The position numbers and the translations under genes were made by a program. Positions 1-6,176 of a stretch of 7,704 nucleotides of DNA are shown here, piece by piece. The DNA is from Pseudomonadota bacterium (GTDB lineage Bacteria > Pseudomonadota > Gammaproteobacteria > Xanthomonadales > Xanthomonadaceae), in NCBI GenBank assembly GCA_023453655.1, contig JAEXTE010000187.1, forward strand, positions 1-7,704, read 5' to 3'. The notes beneath the pieces are model-generated. The model searched no databases, was not told the origin of the DNA, and saw nothing but the letters and a program-made list of their open reading frames with translations. The first letter of the stretch is position 1. Each line of letters opens with the position of its first letter.

Positions 1-593
1 CGGTCGGCATACCAGTTGCGGCGCTGGTGGCTGGAGCAGGGCGAGACCAGCAGGGCGGGGACGCCGTCGTCGGGCCACTGCGCCCGCGCCCATTCGCGCG
101 CCTCCGCCGGCACCGGCATGTCCCAGCGCACGCGGTCCTGGCGCAGCCCCAGCGGCTCGCAGAAGCTGCCGATGGCGTCGAGCACGTGGATGCCCGGACG
201 ATCGGGGATGCGCTCGTTGACGAACAGGCCGTGCAGGTCCTTCGAACGCGAGCGGTCGTAGCCGATGCGGCGTCGTGCGGGCACGAAGGCCGAGAGCAGG
301 TTGGCGCGGGCCGCCACCTGCATCTGCAGCAGCGCGTCGAAGCGGCGCCCGGCCAGCGCCCGGCGCACGGCGCGCATGCCGGCCAGGCCGGTCTTCTTGT
401 CGTAGACGAGGAACTCGATCCCCGGCAGGCCCTCGAGCAGGCGGTGCTCGCCCTTGCCGATCACCCAGGTCAGGGCGATGTCGGGCCACGCATCGCGCAG
501 GGTGGCCACCAGCGGCAGCACATGGGTGACATCGCCCAGCGCCGAGAGGCGCAGCAGGCAGATGGAGCGCGGAGCAGGGGGAGGTTGGGCCAC
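1..593 (-). CDS. GT9-family glycosyltransferase (LPS heptosyltransferase-like), partial
   Basis: The gene reads leftwards and runs off the window, so only the first 197 codons are present. Family 9 glycosyltransferases (WaaC/WaaF/WaaQ type) move sugar from ADP-heptose or a similar donor onto the lipopolysaccharide inner core at the cytoplasmic face of the inner membrane. The N-terminal Rossmann half is clear: residues 12-28 read ICLLRLSALGDVTHVLP (the SALGD-x-x-H donor/acceptor loop), with an HVLDAIG helix at 137-143. The visible end has SPCSSHQRRNW (184-194), the hinge-region loop starting the C-terminal half. The start is GTG at 593: an in-frame TAG lies at 602-600 and there is no earlier start. 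It is divergent from kdkA, with 19 bp between the starts, which fits a shared role in core assembly. As I recall, Xanthomonas cores lack heptose, so the sugar transferred cannot be assigned here. Family assignment is firm; substrate is unknown. Confidence 0.9.
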   Translation of the reverse strand, partial: MAQPPPAPRSICLLRLSALGDVTHVLPLVATLRDAWPDIALTWVIGKGEHRLLEGLPGIEFLVYDKKTGLAGMRAVRRALAGRRFDALLQMQVAARANLLSAFVPARRRIGYDRSRSKDLHGLFVNERIPDRPGIHVLDAIGSFCEPLGLRQDRVRWDMPVPAEAREWARAQWPDDGVPALLVSPCSSHQRRNWYAD

Positions 594-600
594 GGCTTGC

Positions 601-612
601 TAGACTCGCTGG
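601..612 (+). promoter_or_regulatory. Candidate -10 element for a leaderless kdkA transcript
   Basis: TAGACT (601-606) is followed by six bases and then the kdkA ATG at 613. No Shine-Dalgarno-like sequence lies between them, so transcription starting at or next to the ATG is plausible. Leaderless mRNAs are documented in Xanthomonas. The element sits on a CTAG palindrome (600-603), and the opposite strand could serve the divergent glycosyltransferase gene. No convincing -35 hexamer is visible. The call is inference from spacing. Confidence 0.4.
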
Positions 613-1371
613 ATGGTCGCGTTCGACGCCACTGAGAGCCTGACGCCCTTCCGCGATCCGCACGGCAGCGGCGAGTATGGGGCGATTCTGTTCGACTCCA
701 CGCAGCTGCGGCAAGTGGACCCGCGCTGGTTCGACGCCGCGCAGTGGGGCATGCGCGCGCAGGCGGTGTCCGGCAGCGGCCGTGGCGGCGCCTGGTTCAT
801 CGACGCCAGCCCTGGCCCCTGCGTGCTGCGCCAGTACCTGCGCGGCGGCATGGCGGCGAAGCTCAGCCGCGACCGCTACCTGTGGCGCGGCGCCGACCAC
901 ACCCGCAGCTTCGCCGAGTTCCGCATCCTGCGCGAGCTGCTGCGGCGCAAGTGCCCGGTGCCGCAGCCGATCGCGGCCTGCTACCTGCGCAGCCGCTTCA
1001 GCTACCGCGCCTGGATCATCATCGAGCGGCTGCGCGACGTGCGCTCGCTGGCCGAACTGGTGCGCGAGTCGCCCGCCGACGCGCCCTGGGAGCAGACCGG
1101 CGTGCTGGTCGCGCGCTTCCACCGTGAAGGCCTGGACCATGCCGACCTCAACGCGCACAACGTGCTCTACGACGCCGCCGGCAAGGGCTGGCTGATCGAC
1201 TTCGACCGCAGCCGCATGCACATCCCGGCCACGGCCTGGCGCGAACGCAACCTGCAGCGCCTGCTGCGTTCGCTGCACAAGGTGGCCGGCCCCGGTGGGG
1301 CGCCCGCGGTCGAAGGCGGCTTCGCGCGGCTGCGCAAGGCCTACGACGCGCGTTGGGCGCGCGGCAACTGA
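613..1371 (+). CDS. kdkA: 3-deoxy-D-manno-octulosonic acid (Kdo) kinase
   Basis: The protein has 252 residues, normal for KdkA. It phosphorylates Kdo of the lipid A-Kdo acceptor with ATP, placing a phosphate in the inner core of lipopolysaccharide. The fold is that of a small eukaryotic-like/RIO-type kinase. VLRQYLRGG (71-79) resembles the nucleotide-binding strand, and SFAEFRIL (99-106) carries the helix-C type glutamate E102. The catalytic loop is [10 protein letters not shown] (176-185), with D178 as likely base and N183 as metal ligand. The metal-binding segment is LIDFDRSR (194-201). The ATG is the first in frame after the promoter-like TAGACT and has no ribosome-binding site, which fits leaderless translation. 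The divergent glycosyltransferase and the short distance suggest co-regulation of core genes. A hydrolase gene follows 58 nt downstream, so read-through into the moa cluster is possible. Confidence 0.93.
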   Translation: MVAFDATESLTPFRDPHGSGEYGAILFDSTQLRQVDPRWFDAAQWGMRAQAVSGSGRGGAWFIDASPGPCVLRQYLRGGMAAKLSRDRYLWRGADHTRSFAEFRILRELLRRKCPVPQPIAACYLRSRFSYRAWIIIERLRDVRSLAELVRESPADAPWEQTGVLVARFHREGLDHADLNAHNVLYDAAGKGWLIDFDRSRMHIPATAWRERNLQRLLRSLHKVAGPGGAPAVEGGFARLRKAYDARWARGN

Positions 1372-1373
1372 CG

Positions 1374-1433
1374 ATGCTGCGGCGGCCGCCCCGCTCCGGT
1401 CCGGACGCCAGCGGCGGGAGCGCCGCGCGGTGA
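1374..1433 (+). CDS. Possible 19-aa bridging ORF between kdkA and the MBL hydrolase
   Basis: An ATG lies two bases after the kdkA stop and opens a 19-residue frame, starting MLRRPPRSGP. It ends with a TGA that overlaps the GTG start of the next gene (GTGA). The product is arginine/glycine/proline-rich and I do not recognise it. It might couple translation of kdkA to the hydrolase gene. In DNA this GC-rich, short open frames arise easily by chance, so it is a candidate only. Confidence 0.15.
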   Translation: MLRRPPRSGPDASGGSAAR

Positions 1434-2194
1434 GCTGGGCGCTGCGCTTCCACGGCGTGGGCAACGCCTCGGCGGTGGAGCTGGGTTCGCCCATGGCCAC
1501 CATCGAGCGCGACGGCCGGCCCTGGCTCACCATCGACTGCGGCAGCGAGGGCCTGACCGCCTTCCTGGCGCACTACGGCGCGCCTCCGCCGGCGCTGTTC
1601 ATCACCCATACCCACCTCGACCACGTCGGTGGATTCGAGCGGCTGTTCGTCTCGGAATACTTCGACCCGGCGCGGCGCGGGCGCATGCCGGTCTACGTCC
1701 CGGCCAGTGTGGTGCCGCTGCTGCACCAGCGCGTCGGCGCCTATCCCAACGTGCTGGCCGAGGGTGGCGCCAACTTCTGGGATGCGTTCCGGGTGATCCC
1801 GGTCGGCGATGCGTTCTGGCACGACGGGCTGCGGCTGGAGGTATTCCCGGTGCGCCACCACTGGCCGGATACCGCCTTCGGCCTGCGCTTGCCCGGCAGC
1901 CTGGTGTGGACCGGCGATACCCGCCCGGTCCCCGAGCAGCTGCGCCGGCACGCCGATCGCGGCGAGCTGGTGGCGCACGACTGCGGATTGCACGGCAATC
2001 CCTCGCACAGCGGCATCGAGGACCTGGAGCGCGAGTACGAGCCGGCGCTGCTGGCGCGCTGCGTGCTCTACCACTACGCCAGCGTGGCCGACGGCCAGGC
2101 GATGGCGGCACGCGGGCATCGGGTTGCGACGCCGGGCGAGGTCATCGACCTGGCGCCGCCGGCGCCTCCGCCCCGGTCCGGGGACGGGCCATGA
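1430..2194 (+). CDS. Metallo-beta-lactamase-fold metal-dependent hydrolase
   Basis: This is a 254-residue MBL-fold enzyme of the RNase Z/AtsA-like type; the substrate is unknown. The metal-binding set looks complete. THTHLDHVGG (59-68) gives H60, H62, D64 and H65. VRHHW (141-145) supplies the third-motif histidine, TGDTR (161-165) the bridging D163, and YHY (214-216) the last histidine, H215. The protein opens with a strand typical of the fold (LRFHGVGNAS). The start is taken at GTG 1430 because the homologous-looking sequence begins there. The in-frame codons further upstream overlap kdkA and encode an Arg-rich stretch. A GGGAG lies about 12 bases upstream. No signal peptide is seen, so it is probably cytoplasmic. 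Its stop overlaps the moaA start (ATGA), implying translational coupling to cofactor synthesis. Its tail (residues 242-254) is a loose Pro/Gly-rich end. Fold is certain, function open. Confidence 0.87.
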   Translation: MSWALRFHGVGNASAVELGSPMATIERDGRPWLTIDCGSEGLTAFLAHYGAPPPALFITHTHLDHVGGFERLFVSEYFDPARRGRMPVYVPASVVPLLHQRVGAYPNVLAEGGANFWDAFRVIPVGDAFWHDGLRLEVFPVRHHWPDTAFGLRLPGSLVWTGDTRPVPEQLRRHADRGELVAHDCGLHGNPSHSGIEDLEREYEPALLARCVLYHYASVADGQAMAARGHRVATPGEVIDLAPPAPPPRSGDGP

Positions 2195-3210
2195 ACGCGC
2201 GGCCCGACAGCGCGCCCGTGGTGGACCGCCTGGCACGACCGCTGCGCGACCTGCGGCTGTCGGTGATCGAGGCCTGCAATTTCCGCTGCGGCTACTGCAT
2301 GCCCGCAGACCGGATTCCGGAAGATTACGGGCTGGATGCGGCGGGGCGGCTGTCCTTCGAAGCGATCGAAACGCTGGCGCGCGCGTCCGCGCGGCTGGGC
2401 GCGACCAAGCTGCGCATCACCGGCGGCGAGCCGCTGCTGCGGCGCGGACTGCCGGAACTGGTCGCGCGGCTGGCCCGTATCGAGGGCATCGAGGACCTGG
2501 CGATGACCACCAACGGCGCGCTGCTGGCGCGCCACGCCGGGCCGCTGCGCGCGGCCGGACTGCGCCGGATCACGATCAGCCTCGACGCGCTCGACCCGGG
2601 GCTGTTCCGCCAGCTGTCGGGCGGGCGCGGCGACGTGGCCGACGTGCTGGCCGGGATCGCCGCGGCCGAGGCGGCGGGGTTCGGACCGCTCAAGATCAAC
2701 TGCGTGGTCCAGCGCGGCATCAACGAGGCCGAGGTCGAGGGCCTGGTCGCGCATTTCCGCGGCAGCGGACACGTGCTGCGCTTCATCGAATACATGGACG
2801 TGGGCACCTGCAACGACTGGCGGCGCGAGGGCGTGGTCAGCTCGGCCGAACTGCGCGACCGTATCCACGCGCGCTGGCCGCTGCGCGCGCTGGACGCCAA
2901 CTATCGCGGCGAGGTGGCGCGGCGCCATGCCTTCCTGGACGGGGCCGGCGAGATCGGCTTCGTCAGTTCGGTGAGCGCGCCGTTCTGCGGCGACTGCCAC
3001 CGCGCGCGCGTGTCCGCCGACGGCCACCTCTATACCTGCCTGTTTTCGTCGCGGGGAGTGGACCTGCGGCCCGCGCTGGCGCAGGGCGAAGTCGCGGCAG
3101 CGGCGCGGCTGGCCCAGGTATGGTCGCAACGTGCCGACCGCTACAGCGAACTGCGCGGCAGCGCGCAGGTGCCACGACGCCACGTGGAAATGTTCCTGGT
3201 CGGCGGTTGA
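2191..3210 (+). CDS. moaA: GTP 3',8-cyclase (radical SAM), molybdenum cofactor step 1
   Basis: MoaA uses S-adenosylmethionine and two [4Fe-4S] clusters to cyclise GTP to 3',8-cyclo-GTP, which MoaC then converts to cyclic pyranopterin monophosphate. The product has 339 residues, close to the family norm. The N-terminal cluster motif is C29, C33, C36 (CNFRCGYC), followed by GGEP (78-81) for SAM binding. The C-terminal cluster ligands are C266, C269 and C283 within FCGDCHRARVS and YTCLF, with R271 and R273 in the GTP-binding stretch. The chain ends in the family's conserved Gly-Gly tail (FLVGG). The ATG at 2191 overlaps the MBL hydrolase stop by 4 nt (ATGA). No strong ribosome-binding site is evident, so coupled translation is likely. 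moaC follows after 38 bp. All key residues are present, so it should be active. Confidence 0.97.
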   Translation: MNARPDSAPVVDRLARPLRDLRLSVIEACNFRCGYCMPADRIPEDYGLDAAGRLSFEAIETLARASARLGATKLRITGGEPLLRRGLPELVARLARIEGIEDLAMTTNGALLARHAGPLRAAGLRRITISLDALDPGLFRQLSGGRGDVADVLAGIAAAEAAGFGPLKINCVVQRGINEAEVEGLVAHFRGSGHVLRFIEYMDVGTCNDWRREGVVSSAELRDRIHARWPLRALDANYRGEVARRHAFLDGAGEIGFVSSVSAPFCGDCHRARVSADGHLYTCLFSSRGVDLRPALAQGEVAAAARLAQVWSQRADRYSELRGSAQVPRRHVEMFLVGG

Positions 3211-3236
3211 GCGCGGCAGCCGGCGCCTGCAGCGGC

Positions 3237-3248
3237 TAGGATGGCGCC
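3237..3248 (+). promoter_or_regulatory. Candidate -10 element / start-proximal signal for moaC
   Basis: TAGGAT (3237-3242) lies exactly six bases before the moaC ATG, the same layout as TAGACT before kdkA, and again on a CTAG (3236-3239). It may be a -10 element giving a leaderless moaC transcript. The AGGA within it, seven bases from the ATG, could instead act as a Shine-Dalgarno. No good -35 is present: a TTGAGC at 3207-3212 is 24 bp away, too far for a normal spacer. The two readings cannot be separated from sequence alone. Confidence 0.4.
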
Positions 3249-3737
3249 ATGGCGAAGCGCAGCGCATTGACCCATCTCGACGACCAGGGCCGGCCGGCCA
3301 TGGTCGATGTCTCCGGCAAGGCCGTCACCGCGCGCCAGGCGCTGGCCGAGTGCCGCGTGCGCTTTCCCGCCGAGGTGGCCGCCCAGCTGCGCCGTTCCGG
3401 GCTGCGCAGCGCCAAGGGCGGCATCGTCGACACCGCGGTGATCGCCGGCACCATGGCGGTCAAGCGTACCCACGAGCTGATTCCGTTCTGCCATCCGCTG
3501 CCGATCGACGGCGTGCGCATCGCGATCGACTGGCACGGCGAACGCGAGTTGCGCATCGAGTGCGCGGTCAGGACCACCCATCGCACCGGCGTGGAGATGG
3601 AGGCGCTGACCGGCGCCACCGTCGCCGCGCTGACCGTCTACGACATGTGCAAGGCGCTGTCGCACGCGATCGTGTTGGGTCCGGCGAAGCTGGCCGGCAA
3701 GCGCGGCGGCAAGCGCGATTTCGGGCAGGTCGGCTGA
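3249..3737 (+). CDS. moaC: Cyclic pyranopterin monophosphate synthase
   Basis: MoaC converts the MoaA product 3',8-cyclo-GTP to cyclic pyranopterin monophosphate, the second enzyme of molybdenum cofactor synthesis; family members act as cytoplasmic hexamers. The 162-residue product matches the family length. Signature segments are [19 protein letters not shown] (57-75 region), [12 protein letters not shown] (75-86), GVEMEALTG (114-122) and YDMCKALSH (131-139). Likely catalytic residues are K57, H82, E116, D132 and K135, by analogy with E. coli K51, H77, E114, D128 and K131. The lysine/arginine-rich tail ([14 protein letters not shown]) is usual for the family. The start follows a TAGGAT element. 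Its TGA overlaps the moaD ATG by one base (TGATG), so the two are probably translated together. Confidence 0.97.
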   Translation: MAKRSALTHLDDQGRPAMVDVSGKAVTARQALAECRVRFPAEVAAQLRRSGLRSAKGGIVDTAVIAGTMAVKRTHELIPFCHPLPIDGVRIAIDWHGERELRIECAVRTTHRTGVEMEALTGATVAALTVYDMCKALSHAIVLGPAKLAGKRGGKRDFGQVG

Positions 3738-3976
3738 TGGCGCGGGTGACGCTGCTGTATTTCGCCAGCCTGCGCGATGCCGCGGGCACGGGCTCGGAAA
3801 CCGTCGAGGCGGACGGCGATCTCGCGGCGCTGTATGCCGAGGCGCGCGGGCGGCACGGCTTCGCGCTGCCGCGCGAACGCCTGCGCGTGGCGGTGGACGG
3901 CGAATTCGCGCGCTGGACCGATCCGGTCCGCGACGGCGCGGAAGTGGCCTTCATTCCGCCGGTGTCGGGAGGATGA
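3737..3976 (+). CDS. moaD: Molybdopterin synthase sulfur-carrier subunit
   Basis: MoaD is the small ubiquitin-fold subunit of molybdopterin synthase. Its C-terminal glycine is adenylated and thiocarboxylated by other proteins and then gives sulfur to cyclic pyranopterin monophosphate in the MoaE active site. The 79-residue product has the expected beta-grasp pattern: VTLLYFASLRDAAG at the start, a basic/hydrophobic middle strand RLRVAVDGE (48-56), and VAFIPPVSGG at the end with G78-G79. It overlaps moaC by one base. Its own stop codon overlaps the ATG of a 13-codon frame that leads to moaE. The activating enzyme MoeB is not in the window. Confidence 0.95.
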   Translation: MARVTLLYFASLRDAAGTGSETVEADGDLAALYAEARGRHGFALPRERLRVAVDGEFARWTDPVRDGAEVAFIPPVSGG

Positions 3977-4014
3977 CGGTGCGCGGCGTGGCTGCCGGGG
4001 GTCGGCCGGCATGA
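3973..4014 (+). CDS. Possible 13-aa bridging ORF between moaD and moaE
   Basis: A 13-codon frame (MTVRGVAAGGRPA) fills the 34-bp gap exactly. Its ATG overlaps the moaD stop as ATGA (3973-3976) and its TGA overlaps the moaE ATG as ATGA (4011-4014). The sequence GGGAGG lies directly before it, too close for its own start. It may simply keep ribosomes terminating and reinitiating into moaE. The product has no recognisable function. Chance occurrence is plausible, hence the low confidence. Confidence 0.2.
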   Translation: MTVRGVAAGGRPA

Positions 4015-4451
4015 AGCGGTTCCGCATCGCCGATGCGCCGTTCGAGATCGCGCCGCTGCGCGAGCGGCTGCTGCACGATCGCGCCGGCGCGTTCGCCGCG
4101 TTCGAGGGCTGGGTGCGCGACCACAACGAGGGCAGGCCCGTCCACGGGCTCCGCTACGAGGCCTACGTCGAACTGGCCGAAGCCGAGGGCGAGCGCATCG
4201 TGGCCGAGGCGCTGGCGCGGTTCGATGCGGTCGAGGCCTGCTGCGTGCATCGCATCGGCGACCTGGCCATTGGCGAACTCGCGGTCTGGGCCGGCGCCAG
4301 CGCCGCGCACCGCGCCGCGGCGTTCGATGCCTGCCGCTGGATCGTCGACGAAGTGAAGGCGCGCGTGCCCATCTGGAAGCACGAGCGCTATGCCGATGGC
4401 GAGGCCGGCTGGCTGCATCCGCGATCCGGGGATCCAGCGGCCAGGGAATGA
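4011..4451 (+). CDS. moaE: Molybdopterin synthase catalytic subunit
   Basis: MoaE is the large subunit of molybdopterin synthase. A MoaE dimer with two MoaD subunits transfers two sulfurs onto cyclic pyranopterin monophosphate to form the dithiolene of molybdopterin. The 146-residue product contains AFEGWVRDHNEGRPV (30-44; the GxVRxxNxG signature), LRYEAY (47-52), VHRIGDLAIGELAV (79-92), HR (100-101) and EVKARVPIWKHE (114-125). K116 and K123 correspond by spacing to the active-site lysines K119 and K126 of E. coli MoaE. The ATG at 4011 is the first in-frame start giving the expected N-terminus; it has no clear ribosome-binding site and may depend on coupling from moaD. No intrinsic terminator is seen after it. 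Confidence 0.96.
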   Translation: MKRFRIADAPFEIAPLRERLLHDRAGAFAAFEGWVRDHNEGRPVHGLRYEAYVELAEAEGERIVAEALARFDAVEACCVHRIGDLAIGELAVWAGASAAHRAAAFDACRWIVDEVKARVPIWKHERYADGEAGWLHPRSGDPAARE

Positions 4452-4580
4452 CGTGATCCAGGCCGGAGCGTGCCAACCGCCGCGCTGGACGACCCATCCG
4501 ACGCGGGCGACCATCGGGATATCGCGCGCGCCGGCACTGGCCCACGCAAACCCCTTCAATCCGCTCCAGCCGAGGTCGCC

Positions 4581-5579
4581 ATGCACCGTCGCTTCCTGTT
4601 CGCGCTCGCCCTGCTGCTCCCGGCCGCCGCGTTGGCGCAGGGCACCCTGCTGGTGGGCAACAAGAGCGACGACACCGTCTGGCGGCTGTCGCTGGACGAC
4701 GGCAGCCGCATGGCGGAGTTCGCCACCGGCGCCGGCCCGCACGAAATCGCGGTGTCTCCCGACGGCCGCAGCGCGGTGGTGACCTCCTACGGGCACCAGC
4801 AGCCGGGGCACGCGCTGACCGTGCTGGACCTGGCGGGTGGCGCGGCGCCGCGCAGCATCGACCTGGGCGAACATGGCCGGCCGCACGGCGTGCGCTTCCT
4901 GCCGGGCCGCGGCGAGGTGCTGGTGACCACCGAGCAGAGCCATGCGCTGCTGCGCGTGGACCTGGCGCAGGGTTCGGTGGCGCAGGCGATCGGGGTCGGC
5001 GACGGCGTCGGCCACATGGTCGCGCTGTCGCGCGACGGTGCGACCGCGTACGTGAGCAAGATCGCCGCGGGCAAGGTGCTGCGGGGGGACCTGGCAGCCG
5101 GGCGGGTGACGCACGAAGTCGCGGCGGGCGAGGGCGCCGAAGGCATCGAGGTGGCGCCCGACGGCAGCGTCTGGGTCACCAATCGCGCCGAGGACACGGT
5201 GACCGTGCATGACCCGGAGACCTTGGCCAGGATCGACACGCTGCCCAGCCCGGGCTTCCCGATCCGCGTGGTGTTCACGCCCGATGGCCGCCACGCGCTG
5301 GTCACCAATGCGATGGCGGCGACCATGTCGGTGTTCGACGCCACCGCGCGGACGCAGGTGGCCACGGTGGCGCTGCGGCCGGAGGGGGCGGAGGCCGGGC
5401 AGAGCATGCTGGGTGCCGGCCCCATGCCGATCGGCGCGATCGCCGATCCGGCGCGAGCGCGCGTGTACGTCGCGATCAGCGGCGGCGACCGCATCGCGGT
5501 GGTGGATACCGCGGACTGGCGCGTGCTCGACTACTGGCCGACGGGCAGGCAGCCCGATGCACTGGGCATCGTCCCGTAA
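4581..5579 (+). CDS. Secreted YncE/YVTN-type beta-propeller protein
   Basis: The 332-residue product starts with a Sec signal peptide: MHRR, a hydrophobic stretch (5-18), and AxA cleavage likely after A19 (ALA-Q). The mature part consists of repeated blades with the pattern small-hydrophobic-SPDG-x3-hydrophobic: PHEIAVSPDG (53-62), PHGVRFLPG (101-109), HMVALSRDG (145-153), EGIEVAPDG (187-195), IRVVFTPDG (228-236) and IGAIADP (284-290). This is the seven-bladed propeller of the YncE/YVTN group, usually periplasmic; no enzymatic residues can be pointed out and the ligand is unknown. I chose the ATG at 4581 because GAGG lies five bases before it and it begins the signal peptide. An upstream in-frame start at 4470 would bury the signal. 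It follows moaE after 129 bp, with TTCAAT (4555-4560) as a weak -10 candidate, so it may be a separate unit. Confidence 0.88.
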   Translation: MHRRFLFALALLLPAAALAQGTLLVGNKSDDTVWRLSLDDGSRMAEFATGAGPHEIAVSPDGRSAVVTSYGHQQPGHALTVLDLAGGAAPRSIDLGEHGRPHGVRFLPGRGEVLVTTEQSHALLRVDLAQGSVAQAIGVGDGVGHMVALSRDGATAYVSKIAAGKVLRGDLAAGRVTHEVAAGEGAEGIEVAPDGSVWVTNRAEDTVTVHDPETLARIDTLPSPGFPIRVVFTPDGRHALVTNAMAATMSVFDATARTQVATVALRPEGAEAGQSMLGAGPMPIGAIADPARARVYVAISGGDRIAVVDTADWRVLDYWPTGRQPDALGIVP

Positions 5580-5606
5580 GATCGCGCAAGAACGCTGGCG
5601 AAGGAG
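5577..5606 (+). promoter_or_regulatory. Candidate -10 (TAAGAT) and strong ribosome-binding site for the lipoprotein gene
   Basis: TAAGAT (5577-5582) overlaps the stop codon of the beta-propeller gene and resembles a -10 hexamer; no good -35 is visible. AAGGAG (5601-5606) is a clear Shine-Dalgarno six bases before the ATG at 5613 and is the best ribosome-binding site in the window. The ribosome-binding site is secure, the promoter tentative. Confidence 0.45.
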
Positions 5607-5612
5607 ACAGGG

Positions 5613-6176
5613 ATGCGGAACTGGACAGCGCTATGGATACTGCTGGGGGTGACCTGCCTGGCGGCCTGCCGCACCGTGCCGGCCGATCCGCCGCCTCCGG
5701 TGGCCAACGTGGAGGTCGCGCTCGTACCGCCTCCGCCGGGCGCCACGCGCATGCAGCTCGATGCCAGCCAGGCCTTCGTATTCCCGCTGCTGGTCGAATC
5801 GGAGCTGCCGGTCTATCCGCCCGACCTGCTCGCGCTGCGGCTGGCGCCGCAGACCCTCTGCGTGGAAGTCGATATCGATGCCGACGGGGTGGTGGGCGAT
5901 GTGCGTCCGCGCGAAGGCGCCGAATGCCCGGGCACGGGACCGCACCGGGCGCGCTTCGCCGCGCTGCTGGAGGAGTCGGTGCGCCGCTGGCGCTTCGATC
6001 CGGCGCTGGTCTGCCGCACGTCCGATGGTCGCGCCTCGCCGGACGCCTGTGCCGAGCCCGATTCGATCGACACGCCGGTGGCGCTGCGGCTGTCCTACGC
6101 GGTGGTATTCAGCCAGGAAGACGGGCAGCCGGTGGTGGAACTGGCGTCGGGCGCCGGAGGCGGCAGGTCGCGCTGA
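5613..6176 (+). CDS. Lipoprotein with TonB C-terminal-like domain
   Basis: The 187-residue product begins with a lipoprotein signal: Arg-Asn, a hydrophobic core (5-14), and lipobox LAAC with C19 as the acylated cysteine. Position +2 is Arg, not Asp, so outer-membrane sorting is expected. A proline-rich linker follows, with PPPP at 26-29 and 39-42. Residues about 66-168 match the TonB C-terminal pattern: PVYPPDLLA, a strand CVEVDIDADGVVGDV (83-97), ESVRRWRFDPA (121-131) and a final strand VALRLSYAVVFSQ (156-168). TonB proteins normally have a transmembrane anchor; here a lipid anchor replaces it, so ordinary energy transduction is unlikely. Four cysteines (C83, C105, C134, C146) could form disulfides in the periplasm. 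It lies 33 bp after the beta-propeller gene. The lipobox is firm, the TonB_C resemblance fairly good, and the role unknown. Confidence 0.8.
   Translation: MRNWTALWILLGVTCLAACRTVPADPPPPVANVEVALVPPPPGATRMQLDASQAFVFPLLVESELPVYPPDLLALRLAPQTLCVEVDIDADGVVGDVRPREGAECPGTGPHRARFAALLEESVRRWRFDPALVCRTSDGRASPDACAEPDSIDTPVALRLSYAVVFSQEDGQPVVELASGAGGGRSR

Noticed and set aside
27..635. Long + strand open frame opposite the glycosyltransferase gene
   Set aside because: Its product is Arg/Gln/His-rich with no motifs, and it lies antisense to a clear GT9 protein.
1148..2236. Long - strand frame (about 362 codons) opposite the MBL hydrolase
   Set aside because: It is a GC-driven shadow; the + strand frame contains a complete metal-binding motif set and this one contains none.
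4470..4580. Upstream in-frame start for the beta-propeller gene
   Set aside because: It would place 37 charged residues before the signal peptide; the ATG at 4581 has a GAGG at good spacing and directly begins the signal peptide.
3951..5294. Very long - strand frame (about 447 codons) opposite moaE and the propeller gene
   Set aside because: It has no recognisable domain, crosses two convincing + strand genes and their gap, and its composition is typical of antisense GC-rich DNA.
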